NCBI GenBank assembly: GCA_004359425.1
Contig: PTEU01000001.1
Span: 587,073-651,072, forward strand
Length of the DNA stretch: 64,000 nt
From: Ideonella sp. MAG2
Lineage (GTDB): Bacteria > Pseudomonadota > Gammaproteobacteria > Burkholderiales > Burkholderiaceae_C
Direction of reading: 5' to 3'
In this document: positions 15,920 to 25,282 of the stretch, in pieces
Numbering within the stretch: the stretch's first letter is position 1
Layout of the letters: each line of letters starts with the position of its first letter
The notes under the pieces: model-generated
The model's input: the letters and a program-made list of their open reading frames with translations, nothing else
The model's database searches: none
What the model was told of the DNA's origin: nothing
Position numbers and translations under genes: made by a program

Positions 15920-16333
15920 GGTGCTGTGCTCTCCGGGGCACAGTGGGCCCCGAGGCCTGGAGGAAGTTCCAGGCGAAAAGGATCGGCTCCGAGCAAATGG
16001 CCGGAGCGGGATGCCTTTTCTGCAGCAGCAGTCAGAAAGGAAGGGCGCGAGTGTACGGGCGCGGCGCGGTCAAGGCAATGGCGAAAGTGGCGAGGGCATT
16101 TGATAGAAGTTTGTACTTGCTCACTGAGTAAGGCCTGTGGGGCAACAGCGTACGCGCCACGCACCGCAACCTTCCGGAATCCTTCCGGCTCATTTACTCC
16201 TGATATTTCAGCCCTCGCACCCCCCGTCATCTTCCCGGAAGGTCAAAAAGAGCCCCTGAAACCACAGTTCGTTCCAAGCCGCTGCCCATGGGGGGTGGCG
16301 GCTGGTTCAACCAAGTTTCAGGAGACTTTCATC
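15920..16333. other. Divergent intergenic region between rtcB and the 16.3-kb gene
   Basis: This 414-bp gap must hold the promoters of both flanking genes. I see no sigma-54 motif upstream of rtcB and no convincing gene. CTTCCGGAA-type elements recur around 16172-16182 and 16234-16245, which could be regulatory. The Shine-Dalgarno aggagac at 16319-16325 serves the rightward gene. Confidence 0.4.
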
Positions 16334-17663
16334 ATGGCTATGTTCCGTGTCTATATCCGCCGCGCCACCACCAAGGCCCCCATTTGGGACTGGATGCAAA
16401 CGGTGTCCTCCAAGACCTCAGGGGATGCGCTGAACAGCGCTTACCAAAGCTGGGTCGACAGCAACCCCAACCCCGCCGCGCCGCCGCTGTCGCAGTGCGA
16501 GTCGTCGGTCAAGCCGGTGTCCATGGGGGCCACGGCCCATGCCCTGGCGGCCATGCCACCGGCGCAAGCCGCGTTCATGCAGCAGTTGCAAAGCGAGGTG
16601 GCCCAGGCTTTGAGCACCCAGCTCAACGGCAACTTTGAGCTGGTGAATGCGCCGCAGGGCTTCAACTACGGCATCACCTACGGCGCCAATGCCTATTACA
16701 ACCCGGCCACCTGCGCGGCGCTGGACTCGCTGCTGACGGTCTCCAGCAATGGCAACCTGGCACTGACGGGCCAGAGCTTCTCGACGCTGTATGCGCAGGT
16801 GCTGCAGGCGGTGGCGTTTCAGTTCTCGCAGGCTGACCAGCAGGCCATGAACAAGCAGGACACGGCCGCCAGCGCGCAGATCGCGTCCATCTTGACGGAG
16901 TTCACCAACGCGGGCGGCACTTTCTCCAGCCCGCTGCCTTTGGGGGGGCAGTTGCAAGACGTGTTCAACCAGCTCAACAAGACCTATGGCGACATCAGCA
17001 AGCTAGGTGAGCCTGAGCAACTTCTCGTCCAACTCTTCGCAGATGAGCGTGTCGGGCAAGGCAGGGCTGACCATTCCTATTCTGGAACTGATGGACATCT
17101 CCATCGGCGGCTCGGCGTCTTACGACCTGTCGCGCTACACCAGCAGTGGGTCGTCGGTGAACATGAGCTTCAATTACCCCGGCATCACCCTGGTGCCGGC
17201 CACGCCTTCGCCGCTGAGCCTGGACAACAGCACGGGCTGGTTCGACATGGAGATCCTCACCGAGGTGGTGGCCAACTCCGGCAAAGACGCCACGGGCTAT
17301 GCCTTGCAGGGCAGCGCTTTCTCGGTGGCCGATGTGTTTGGCGTGGGCAAGGCGCTCTCAAGGCTCAAGACCTTTGTGATCTGCCAGGCGCCCACCATCA
17401 CCATGGTCTTCACCCAGGCCAACAACAGCCTGATCACCAGCGACCTGCAGGTCAACGCCTCCATCAAGCTGGACCTGTTCGGCCTGTTCACCCTGGGCTC
17501 CGCCTCGGGCTCCTACCAGGTGCATGACGTGAAGCAAGACAGCCAGGCTGGCACCGTCACCGTCACCTTCGGCCCCCCCGTGGTCAGCGGCACCATCCCG
17601 CTGCAGCAGCAAGTGGCCTATGTGCTGGGCGGCGTGGCGTCGTACCCGCCGGTGCAGGTCTGA
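16334..17663 (+). pseudogene. Unknown protein, reading frame broken at about 17003
   Basis: A strong ribosome binding site (caggagact) precedes ATG at 16334, and the first frame gives about 223 residues of Gln-, Ala- and Ser-rich sequence up to GDISKL. There a stop-free continuation requires a one-base shift at aagctaggtgagc. Removing one base gives KLVSLSNFSS and a further 218 residues ending at TGA 17661-17663. The second half is Ser/Gly/Thr-rich, beta-like and hydrophobic in patches (LTIPILELMDISIGGSASY). The joined protein would be about 442 residues. I do not recognise the family. A perfect terminator follows. The shift may be genuine decay or a sequencing error. Confidence 0.6.
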
Positions 17664-17696
17664 GCTGCGCTGATCTGAACTGAATTGCACCTGATG

Positions 17697-17728
17697 CCGG
17701 GTGCCCTGGGTTAGCCCAGGGCACCCGG
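17697..17728 (+). terminator. Rho-independent terminator
   Basis: CCGGGTGCCCTGGG and CCCAGGGCACCCGG form a perfect 14-bp stem around the loop TTAG, 34 bases after the stop of the preceding gene. A gttcgcgtttt stretch follows the stem. This is one of the strongest hairpins in the window and should end rightward transcription. Confidence 0.8.
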
Positions 17729-17911
17729 TTCGCGTTTTGGGGCTGCCTGTTCAAGGGTGACTGCGGAGCGGGTGGCTCCTGATGGGAGGGTGCGACCACA
17801 CACCGATAATGCCCACCTGCCTGCGCCTGAGCGGCGCAGCACGGAGGCCACCGATAAGGGATGCGACGGCAAGCCCCAGGCCCCAGACATTGCCAACGAG
17901 GAGAACAGAGG

Positions 17912-18904
17912 ATGGCAGAAGATATGCGCATTGGCGCAAGCCCGGCGCCCGCGCCCGCGCCGCAGGTGGACGGCCCGACGTGGTGGTTCATCGTGTTGTC
18001 GCTGTGCGCCGTGGTGGTGGCCAGCGGCTTCAGCGGGCTCAAGTCGGGCGTGGGTGGCATGTTCTACCAGGCGGGGCAAGGCTTCGCGATGATGGGCTTG
18101 ATGGCGGCGGCCCTGCACATGGTCTTGAAGCGCACTCGAGTCGGCAGCAAGCCTTGGCTAGGCTTCTTCTTGCTTTATGCGGCGTGGCTGGTGGCCTCTG
18201 GGGTGGCGGTGGAGCGCGAGCTGCAGCAAGCGCGCCTTATGCGCAGCGAGTTCAGTGAGATGCTCGATGTAGCCCAGAAAAGTCTGGCGGCCTCTGGGCC
18301 GATTGATACCTCCGCGCTGGCGCGCCCAAGCAAAGCCAAAGGCGATCTAGCGACGTGGGAAATGCTGGTCAAGGGTATGGCCAAGCGTGGTTTAGACCTC
18401 CGGCAGGAATACGAAGCTGAATTGACAAGGGTAGGGCTTGGGCGCCTTCTGGACGGGCGACGCATCAAGCAAGACAAGTCCATGGCTGAGACCCGCGCCA
18501 TCGTGAACGAAGTTCGCCGCTTGGCCACCAATTACCGGCATAAGAACCTCGCGGTCTTTGATGAGCTGTCGCTGCAAATCGATGCAGCACCCATCAATGA
18601 CGAGTATCGACGCGGCCTAAGAGTGGGAGCGGAGCGCGGTGTGCAAACCGGCCGTGAATTTGCAATGCGATCTTGGGACCTAGAGCAGCAGTTGATTGAA
18701 ATGCTGAGCGAGATCGCGGAAATGCTGGGTGCGTCGAGAGCCAGGTGGCAAATGCAGGGCGAGAACTTCGTCTTTGCTAGGAAGTCGGACTTGGATGAGT
18801 TCAACCTGAAGATGGCGAACTTTGACAGGCTGAGTCAATTGCAATTGGCTGCCACGGAAACGCGCATGCGCGAGGTCCGCGAGAAGTTGGATAAATTGCC
18901 TTGA
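17912..18904 (+). CDS. Unknown membrane protein with long helical cytosolic tail
   Basis: The 330-residue protein has a Pro/Ala-rich N-terminus (SPAPAPAPQ), then three hydrophobic segments at about 25-45, 55-72 and 82-98. A charged helical region follows from about 100 to the end, with coiled-coil-like stretches such as QLAATETRMREVREKLDKL. The start at 17912 follows gaggagaacagagg. No named domain is recognised. The 90-bp gap to the next small membrane protein makes joint expression possible. Confidence 0.6.
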   Translation: MAEDMRIGASPAPAPAPQVDGPTWWFIVLSLCAVVVASGFSGLKSGVGGMFYQAGQGFAMMGLMAAALHMVLKRTRVGSKPWLGFFLLYAAWLVASGVAVERELQQARLMRSEFSEMLDVAQKSLAASGPIDTSALARPSKAKGDLATWEMLVKGMAKRGLDLRQEYEAELTRVGLGRLLDGRRIKQDKSMAETRAIVNEVRRLATNYRHKNLAVFDELSLQIDAAPINDEYRRGLRVGAERGVQTGREFAMRSWDLEQQLIEMLSEIAEMLGASRARWQMQGENFVFARKSDLDEFNLKMANFDRLSQLQLAATETRMREVREKLDKLP

Positions 18905-18994
18905 AGTGCCTAGAGACAAAGCAGAAGCTCTCACAATGTCCTCGGATCCGCCACACCATCCATCAGGACCTAACAACACTCAGACCGAACGCCA

Positions 18995-19369
18995 ATGAAC
19001 AACGCCACAGATGCCGCTGTCAACATGCAATCACTAACGATTGTTCTGCTTGTCGTCGATACGATCATTTACCTCATCTTCTCTTGGTTTGCAAACTTGC
19101 TGGCCAGGTTTCTTCCTGGCTTCAAGTTGAGCAAACGCGTCGTCGGCTCCCTGGCCGTGGTTTTGTTCTCGGCGTTTCTGGCTTGGTATCTGGTTCATCA
19201 CTTTGCCACTGAGCAGCGGCTTGCCACACTCTCGCCGTTTCGCCAGGGCGAATACGTTGGCCAGCTTGTCGGCATTCCTATCTTCCCTGCAATTGTCGTC
19301 ATTGCAGTTGCTGCGATTCGTGGTTGGCTTCAGCGCCGCGACCGCGAGCCTGGGGGGCAAGGCCACTGA
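18995..19369 (+). CDS. Small membrane protein
   Basis: The 124-residue product has three hydrophobic helices, at about 13-35, 47-67 and 92-108, and a basic C-terminus (RRDREPGGQGH). It follows the larger membrane protein on the same strand. There is no catalytic motif. The start is supported only by the open frame and the hydrophobic pattern. Confidence 0.5.
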   Translation: MNNATDAAVNMQSLTIVLLVVDTIIYLIFSWFANLLARFLPGFKLSKRVVGSLAVVLFSAFLAWYLVHHFATEQRLATLSPFRQGEYVGQLVGIPIFPAIVVIAVAAIRGWLQRRDREPGGQGH

Positions 19370-19592
19370 TAGGGGCTTTCCGGATTGTCAGCAGGTAAGT
19401 CGTCCATGATGGCGGATTTTTAACGCTCAATGTGATCCGATCATCGGGCGCTAGGGTTTGCCCAGCATGTCGCAGGGGGACCCTCCGTCTCTCAGAGGGC
19501 TGCGCCCGTCAGTGAAGTGGGCCAGTGGGTCACTAGAATTGCGTCTTCTCAACAGCGCTGGGGTTCTCGCTCCAGCCCTTCAAAGGCTCTCC

Positions 19593-20087
19593 ATGACGCT
19601 GCTCAAATGGACCGTGATGGTGGTGTTGGCCCTGGCGCTGGCCGCTGTGCTGGCCGGGCAGTTGGGTCTGCTGAGTGGCCATGCGCCAAACGACCTCGGG
19701 GTGAAGGACGGTCGGCTCAAGCCACCGTCGGCAACCGAGAACAGCGTCAGCAGCCAAGCTGCGCTTTACCCTGAACACCCGATGCGCGCCTACGCCGAGA
19801 TTGCGCCGCTGGCACTCAGCGGCAACGGCCTAGCCACCGTCGCCAAGCTCTCTACGCTGTTGCAGGCCATGCCGGGCGTGAAGATCATCCAGGACAAGGG
19901 CGACGGCTACCTCTACGCCCAATGCACCACACCGCTGATGAAGTTTGTGGACGACCTTGAACTCTGGTTCGACCCGGTCAACCAGGCGGTGCAGGTGCGC
20001 TCGGCCTCGCGCGTGGGGCGCAAAGACTTTGGCGTCAACCGGCAGAGGGTGGAGGCGCTGCGGGCGGGGTTAATCGGGGCTCAGTAG
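19593..20087 (+). CDS. DUF1499 family protein
   Basis: From ATG 19593 the 164-residue protein has an N-terminal membrane anchor (about 3-25). It then shows the DUF1499 pattern: PNDLGVKDGRLKPPSATENSVSSQ at the start of the domain, GDGYLYAQCTTPLMKFVDD in the middle, and VQVRSASRVGRKDFGVNRQRVEAL at the end. The family is widespread in proteobacteria with unknown biochemical role. An upstream in-frame start at 19458 would add 45 residues without signal character, so I prefer 19593. Its last 7 bases overlap the convergent RRM gene. Confidence 0.8.
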   Translation: MTLLKWTVMVVLALALAAVLAGQLGLLSGHAPNDLGVKDGRLKPPSATENSVSSQAALYPEHPMRAYAEIAPLALSGNGLATVAKLSTLLQAMPGVKIIQDKGDGYLYAQCTTPLMKFVDDLELWFDPVNQAVQVRSASRVGRKDFGVNRQRVEALRAGLIGAQ

Positions 20088-20431
20088 CGCCCGCCACCAA
20101 AGCCACCCGTGCCGTAGCCCACGTCGGCACGGTTGCTGCGGGTGTAGCCTTCGGCGCTGTAGCCACCGGGGTTCTTGCTGGCTTCGCGCGGGCGGGCCAG
20201 GTTGACCACGATGGCGCGGCCGCTCACAGACATGCCGTTCAGGGCGGTGATGGCGGCTTGGGCGTTGTCGGCGGAATCCATTTCCACAAAGCCAAAGCCT
20301 TTGGATTGGCCGGTGTCGCGGTCCATCATGACCTTGGCAGACGAGACTTTGCCGAACTCGGAGAAGTTGCTGCGCAGGCTGTCGTCGGTGACGGAGTAGG
20401 GCAGGTTGCCCACGTAGATTTTGCTGCTCAT
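20081..20431 (-). CDS. RRM-type RNA-binding protein
   Basis: The 116-residue protein has one RNA recognition motif with RNP2 IYVGNLP (residues 4-10) and RNP1 KGFGFVEM. A Gly/Tyr/Arg-rich tail (GYGTGGFGGGRY) follows. Such proteins in beta- and cyanobacteria bind single-stranded RNA and are often cold-induced. The start at 20431 follows AAGAAAGGCTCCACC. It may be transcribed with the small gene at 20537-20746 from the promoter at 20912-20939. Confidence 0.9.
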   Translation of the reverse strand: MSSKIYVGNLPYSVTDDSLRSNFSEFGKVSSAKVMMDRDTGQSKGFGFVEMDSADNAQAAITALNGMSVSGRAIVVNLARPREASKNPGGYSAEGYTRSNRADVGYGTGGFGGGRY

Positions 20432-20536
20432 GGTGGAGCCTTTCTTGGTTTGTTGGTTTGCGCCTTCAGGGCGCAGGGGTGCCACGCGGGAGCTGTGGTG
20501 GCGTGGGGTGTGGTCAGGGCTGAGAAGGCCCCCGAG

Positions 20537-20746
20537 TCAGCACACCGGCGGGTGCGGCATGCTGGTTTGCAACCAGCCTTGGGTGACCGCGTACACGCGC
20601 GCAGCGTTGGGTGAGGCAAAGGTCTTGTCAAAGCGGAACACGCGGCAGTAACTGCCGTTACCGCGTTGACGCTGAACCGAGAATGAGGCGCGGAAGCGGC
20701 CGCAGTCAGTCGGGTGTGTCGCGGGCGAAACGACGTACTGGCCCAT
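20537..20746 (-). CDS. Small conserved-looking protein upstream of the RRM gene
   Basis: This 69-residue frame reads GQYVVSPATHPTDCGRF, SFSVQRQRGNGSYCRVFRF and ARVYAVTQGWLQ. The composition is that of a structured small protein rather than random high-GC sequence. The pattern resembles small uncharacterised Burkholderiales proteins seen near RNA-binding genes. No clear ribosome binding site precedes ATG 20746. The frame stays open to 20902, but that extension looks like leader DNA. Confidence 0.45.
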   Translation of the reverse strand: MGQYVVSPATHPTDCGRFRASFSVQRQRGNGSYCRVFRFDKTFASPNAARVYAVTQGWLQTSMPHPPVC

Positions 20747-20849
20747 GGAGATGGCGAGATTGGGAATCTTGTTCAGTCGAGAAGGCGGGCTTGCGAAAAA
20801 GAAAGCCGCGCGGGAGCGTGATGGCTCTGGGGGCTGCAGCAGTGTTGGC

Positions 20850-21626
20850 TTACTGCAGGCCAAGAGGATGAAGAGCCGTTGGGGGCGGCTCGCTTGGCGC
20901 ATGCGCCGTGTGTATCAAACGCGGCGCTGCTGCTGTCAAGCGGTGTGCATTGTAGCTTTGCTGGCCTTCTCGGGCGGCGCAGTCAAAACGTGCCCGGAAA
21001 CGCACCGCCATCATGCGCTGGGCTTCGCCGTTCATCACGCTGTGCAGGCGGTCGGTGTCAAAGGGGCCGGGCAGCAGGTTGTTGAGCGTGACATTGCGGC
21101 TGGCCAGCCGCGGCTGGCGCGCCAAGCCCGCCACAAAGCCGGTCAGGCCTGAGCGTGCGCCGTTGGACAGGCCCAGGATGTCGATAGGCGCTTTGACGGC
21201 GGCTGAGGTGATGTTGACGATGCGGCCAAAGCCGCGCTCGGCCATGTGGTCCACCACGGCCTTGATCAGCTCGATGGGGGTCAGCATATTGGCGTCCAGC
21301 GCGGCGATCCAGGCGTCGCGGTCCCATTGCCTGAAGTCGCCGGGTGGCGGGCCACCGGCATTGGTCACCAAGATGTCCACCTGCGGGCACGCGGCCAGGG
21401 CTTGGGCGCGGCCTTGCGCGGTGGTGATGTCACCTGCGACTGCGCGCACTTGCACGCCGGGGTTCAGGCCGCGCAACTCGGTGGCGGTGGATTCCAGCGC
21501 GTCTGCCCCGCGCGCGGTGATCACCACGTTCACGCCCTCTTGCACCAAGGCCTGCGCGCAGCCCCGGCCCAAGCCCTTGCTGGCCCCACAGACCAGTGCC
21601 CATTTGCCGTCGATGTTCAGGTTCAT
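20850..21626 (-). pseudogene. SDR-family oxidoreductase lacking its C-terminus
   Basis: Residues 1-205 are a clear short-chain dehydrogenase: GASKGLGRG cofactor loop (14-22), NAGG (89-92), SxxV around NITSAAVKAP, and LGLSNGARSGLTGFVAG. The latter is the atypical active-site region of a FabG-like subfamily without the usual YxxxK. After LPGPFDTDRLHSVMNGEAQRM (near 21010) the sequence loses similarity. The final segment that should hold the RxGTPEEFG and VDGG motifs is replaced by a low-complexity tail overlapping a promoter. About 55 residues are missing. The start at 21626 is supported by the Rossmann N-terminus. Confidence 0.75.
20912..20939 (-). promoter_or_regulatory. Putative sigma-70 promoter for the small gene and RRM gene
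   Basis: On the minus strand TTGACA (20939-20934) and TGATAC (20917-20912) are 16 bases apart. The TTGACA is a perfect -35 box. Transcription would start near 20905 and run through 20746 to 20081. It lies inside the foreign 3' tail of the truncated SDR frame, which supports reading that tail as non-coding. Confidence 0.5.
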
Positions 21627-21732
21627 GGCGACGATCTTAAGGGGGCAAGAGACCTGACAAATGTCTGATTGTAGCGATGAGTCAGCTTGACGACAGGGGC
21701 ACCATAATCTCTGCCTCGACCCCTTCTACGGG

Positions 21733-24409
21733 ATGACCATGCCCCATTCCCCGCTGCCCAATACCGTGGTGTTGGTGCCAGAAGTTCCCTCCGCGTTGCT
21801 GGACGTCATCCGCACGCACTTTATTGTCTCCATCACCGATGCCCAAGGGGTGATCGTAGAAGCCAACGACGCCTTTTGCGCCATCAGCCAGTTCAGCCGA
21901 GAGGAGTTGATCGGCTCGAACCACCGGGTGATCAATTCACGCCAGCACCCGCGCGAGTTCTTTGACACGATGTGGCGTCACATCTCCCAAGGGGAGTCTT
22001 GGCGGGGTGACATTTGCAACCGCGCCAAAGATGGCACGCTGTATTGGGTCGACAGCGTCATCGCGCCGTTCAAGGCGGCCGATGGGCACATCACCCACTA
22101 CCTGTCCATTCGCAGCGACATCACGCAGCGCAAGCGCCAAGAAGAGGCCCTGCGCAAGAGCGAGCAATTGCTACGTCGCACTGGGTCTTTGGCCGAGGTG
22201 GGCGGCTGGGAGCTGGATGTCGCCAGTCGGCGGCTGACGTGGTCTGCCCAGACCTATGCGATCCACGGCATGCCCACTGATGTGGCGCCCACGCTGGAAG
22301 AGGCGCTGGCCCTGTACCCCACGGCCTCCCGGGCTCGCGTTCGGGTGGCCATGGACAAGGCCATGAGAACCGGCGAGGGTTGGGACATTGAACTGCCCTT
22401 CAACCACCCTGACGGCCGCCCGCTGTGGCTGCGCTTGGTGGGGGCGGTAGAGGTGGAGGCGGGCTGCATGGTGCGCTTGCATGGTGCCATTCAAGACGTG
22501 ACCATGCTGCGCGATATGTCCGTCCGCATGGCCCAAGAGCATGAGCTGCTGAGGGTGACCTTGCGCTCCATTGGAGACGCCGTCATCACCACCGATGCCC
22601 GTGGGCATGTGAACTGGCTCAACCCCGTGGCTGAGTGCATGACGGGCTGGCTCTCCGAAGACGCCAAAGGCCTGCCGCTGAAGCGCGTGTTCTATATCGT
22701 GAACGAGCACACCCGCCAGCCCGTCCCTAACCCCGTGGCCGACTGCTTGAAGCGGGGCGAGGTGGTGTCCCTGGCCGACCAACCCGTGCTCATCTCCCGC
22801 AACGGCATGGTCTATGGCGTTGAGGACTCAGCAGCCCCCATTCGCGGTGAGGGCGGCCAGGTCTTGGGCGCTGTGCTGGTGTTTCGCGACGTGACGGAGC
22901 AGCGGCGGCTCAGCAGTGAGATGCGCTACCGTGCCACGCACGACACTTTGACGGGCTTGCTCAACCGTGGGGAGTTTGAGTCGCGCCTGAGCCATCTGCT
23001 GAAACGGGCTCGAGAGCAGCACAGCGAACATGCCGTGCTTTTTATCGACCTGGACCAGTTCAAAATCGTCAACGACGCCTGTGGCCACATGGTGGGAGAC
23101 AAGCTCTTTGACCTTGCCCCTGTCCGACGTAGTGCATAGCCACTCGGTTACGCGGCTTTCTTGGTCTGGCCCGCGTGCCAGTTTTCCTCAAACTTCATCG
23201 GGCTGATGTAGCCCAGCGTGGAGTGAAGTCGGCGATGGTTGTAGAACGTCAACCAGTCGATGACCTCGTCCATCGCCTCGCGCTGCGTGGCGAACCGAGG
23301 GCGGCGACGAATTCGCGGTGATCCTGGAGCATTGCACTGTAGAGCAGGCCCATCGTGTGGCCCAGCAGATTTGCGAGCGCATGGAGGACTTCCGCTTCAG
23401 CCACGACGAGCGGCGCTTTCGCGTCGGCACCAGCATTGGCCTGGTGCCGCTGGACCAACGCTGGCAAAACGCCACCGCCGTGATGCAAGCAGCAGATGCC
23501 GCCTGCTACGCCGCCAAAGAGGCCGGGCGTCACCGCGTACATGCGTGGTTTGACACCGATGAGGCGCTGTGTTTGCGCCAGGGCGACATGCAATGGGCTA
23601 CCCGCCTTGAGCAGGCGCTGGATGGGAACCACTTTGAGCTGTATGCCCAGGCCATCAAACCGGTTGCCCAAAGTGATGCAGCAGGCCTGCATCTGGAGGT
23701 TCTGCTGCGGTTAAGGGACGAGGACGCCGGCGTGGTGTTGCCCGGAGCATTTTTGCCAGCGGCGGAGCGCTTTCACCTCAGCGGCCGCTTGGACCGCTGG
23801 GTGCTGCACCAGGCCATCGCGCAGTTGGCGCTACAAACTCATTTGCACGAGTTCGATACGGTGTGCATCAACCTCTCCGGGCAATCCGTGGGCGACAGGG
23901 CCTTTCACCAACGGGCCATTGACCTGCTGACTGCCGCAGGGCCTGAGGTGTGCCGCTGCATATGTTTGGAGATCACAGAAACCGCCATCATCACCAATAT
24001 GGCGGAGGCAGCGTCCTTCATGACCCAACTGCACGCCCTGGGGGTGAGGGTGGCGCTGGACGACTTTGGTGCCGGTGCCTCGTCATTTGGCTACCTCAAG
24101 TCCTTGCCGGTGGACTTCATCAAGATCGACGGCCAGTTCATCAAAGACCTGATCGACGACCCGCTGGACGACGCGGCCGTGCGTTGCTTTGTGGACGTGG
24201 CGCGCGTCGTGGGTGTCAAAACCGTGGCCGAGTTTGTCGATAAACCCGAGGTGCTGGCCCGGATTGGTGACATCGGCATCGACTACGCCCAGGGCTATTT
24301 GCTGCACCAACCAGAGCCACTGGAGCAGGTGTTGCGCGAGCGGCCGGTGCTGGCGGCTCCGTCCAGGGGCTCGGTGCCGCAGGTCAGCACGGTGACGACG
24401 GCCTGCTGA
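21733..24409 (+). pseudogene. PAS-GGDEF-EAL cyclic-di-GMP protein disrupted by an IS remnant
   Basis: The 5' part (21733-23108) encodes an N-terminal PAS/PAC domain (about 20-140), a second PAS-like region, a third PAS (about 270-390), and the start of a GGDEF domain (HDTLTGLLNRGEFE, FIDLDQFKIVNDACGH, VGDKL). An IS fragment then intervenes at 23109-23297. Coding resumes in another frame exactly at GGDEFAVILEHC (23300) and continues through an EAL domain to TGA 24407-24409. The EAL signature reads EVL, with DDFGAGASSFGYLK and KIDG intact. About 20 codons before GGDEF are lost. Both halves are separated by stops, so diguanylate cyclase/phosphodiesterase activity is unlikely as one protein. Confidence 0.85.
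23109..23297. mobile_element. 189-bp IS3-family remnant (transposase 3' end)
   Basis: Positions 23109-23297 appear identical to 63468-63656 at the right end of the window, in the same orientation. The fragment includes the element end and the last about 50 codons of an IS3-family OrfB transposase on the minus strand. The match ends abruptly at gcgaaccg, and the host gene resumes two bases later. The rest of the IS and about 55-60 bp of host gene are gone, implying insertion followed by an adjacent deletion. The identity implies a recent event. Confidence 0.9.
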
Positions 24410-24411
24410 CG

Positions 24412-25056
24412 TCAGACCTGCACCACCACCGGGTACTCCGCCCTCAGGCCATCTGCGCTGTTCACGAAAGGTCGGGTCAGGGCTGCTTGCTTGTCTGGGC
24501 TCAACCGCCGCCAGAGCCCGTCGCGTTCGTTGCCCGGGTCGCCTTGCACATAGAACTGGGTCGTCAACAGCGTCTGATGATTGAGCTTGACCTTCACATG
24601 GATGTGAGGCGTGCGGCCACTGTAGGGCGCGGGCTTAAGGGTGCGAAAGCGATATCGGCCGTCTTTGCCCAGCGTGACCTGACCAAAGCCCTGAAAGGCC
24701 CGGTCGGCTTTGCCACCATCACCGGGGTGGTGGTAGTGGCCGTCTTGATCGCACTGCCAGATCTCGATCACACCGCCGGCCAGTGGCGTCCCCCGCGTGT
24801 CGGTGACCGTGCCCGTCACCCAAGCGGCCTGGCCCTTGCCGTAGGCCTGGCTGCCTGTGCGCAGCAGGTCAAAGTCGGTGTCGGCAGGCAGGGCGACGGG
24901 ATAGAAAGGGCCTTCGGTCTGGCTGGGTGTGGGGCGCAGAGACTGGCCTTGCGCAAAGGCTGGGCTGAGCCATGACGGTGTGGTGGCGGCAGCAAGCAGG
25001 CCTGCGCCACCGTTCAACAGGCGACGGCGCATGGGCGACGGTGCGTTGGTGGGCAT
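24412..25056 (-). CDS. Exported intradiol ring-cleavage dioxygenase-like protein
   Basis: The 214-residue protein carries a Tat-type leader (MRRRLLNGGAGLLAAATTP, cleavage near AFAQ). It then has the intradiol dioxygenase beta-sandwich: QTEGPFYP, GTVTDTRGTPLAGGVIEIWQCDQDGHY, YRFRTLKPAPYSGRTPHIHVKV. The Tyr and HIH residues match the non-haem Fe(III) ligands of protocatechuate 3,4-dioxygenase beta chains. Exported intradiol-like proteins of this kind are common, and their substrates are mostly unknown. It is convergent with the EAL gene (2-base gap) and has no partner alpha subunit. Confidence 0.8.
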   Translation of the reverse strand: MPTNAPSPMRRRLLNGGAGLLAAATTPSWLSPAFAQGQSLRPTPSQTEGPFYPVALPADTDFDLLRTGSQAYGKGQAAWVTGTVTDTRGTPLAGGVIEIWQCDQDGHYHHPGDGGKADRAFQGFGQVTLGKDGRYRFRTLKPAPYSGRTPHIHVKVKLNHQTLLTTQFYVQGDPGNERDGLWRRLSPDKQAALTRPFVNSADGLRAEYPVVVQV

Positions 25057-25282
25057 TTCGGTGTTTCCTCTGGGGGTGTTCGGCCCATTCGGTCGGCCGG
25101 TGGTCCTGTGGTTGGGGGGGTAGAGCCGTGCTTCAGCACGAGGTCATCTGAGGCTGGTGACTCGGTGACTTCTTAGAGCGCAAGTGAGCGCAATAGTTCC
25201 TCAGTACCGTTGGCGCGGTGAAGCACGGTGTCCAACAACAGCTGCCATCCGCACCAGAGCAGGCAGGCATTGGGTCGGCGCC

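Noticed and set aside
15896..16333. N-terminal extension of the 16.3-kb gene
   Set aside because: The open frame continues upstream, but a strong ribosome binding site at 16319-16325 and loss of protein-like composition place the start at 16334.
22570..23108. Possibility that the GGDEF gene ends naturally at 23139
   Set aside because: The tail LAPVRRSA comes from IS sequence, and the GGDEF motif resumes right after the remnant, so the apparent end is an insertion artefact.
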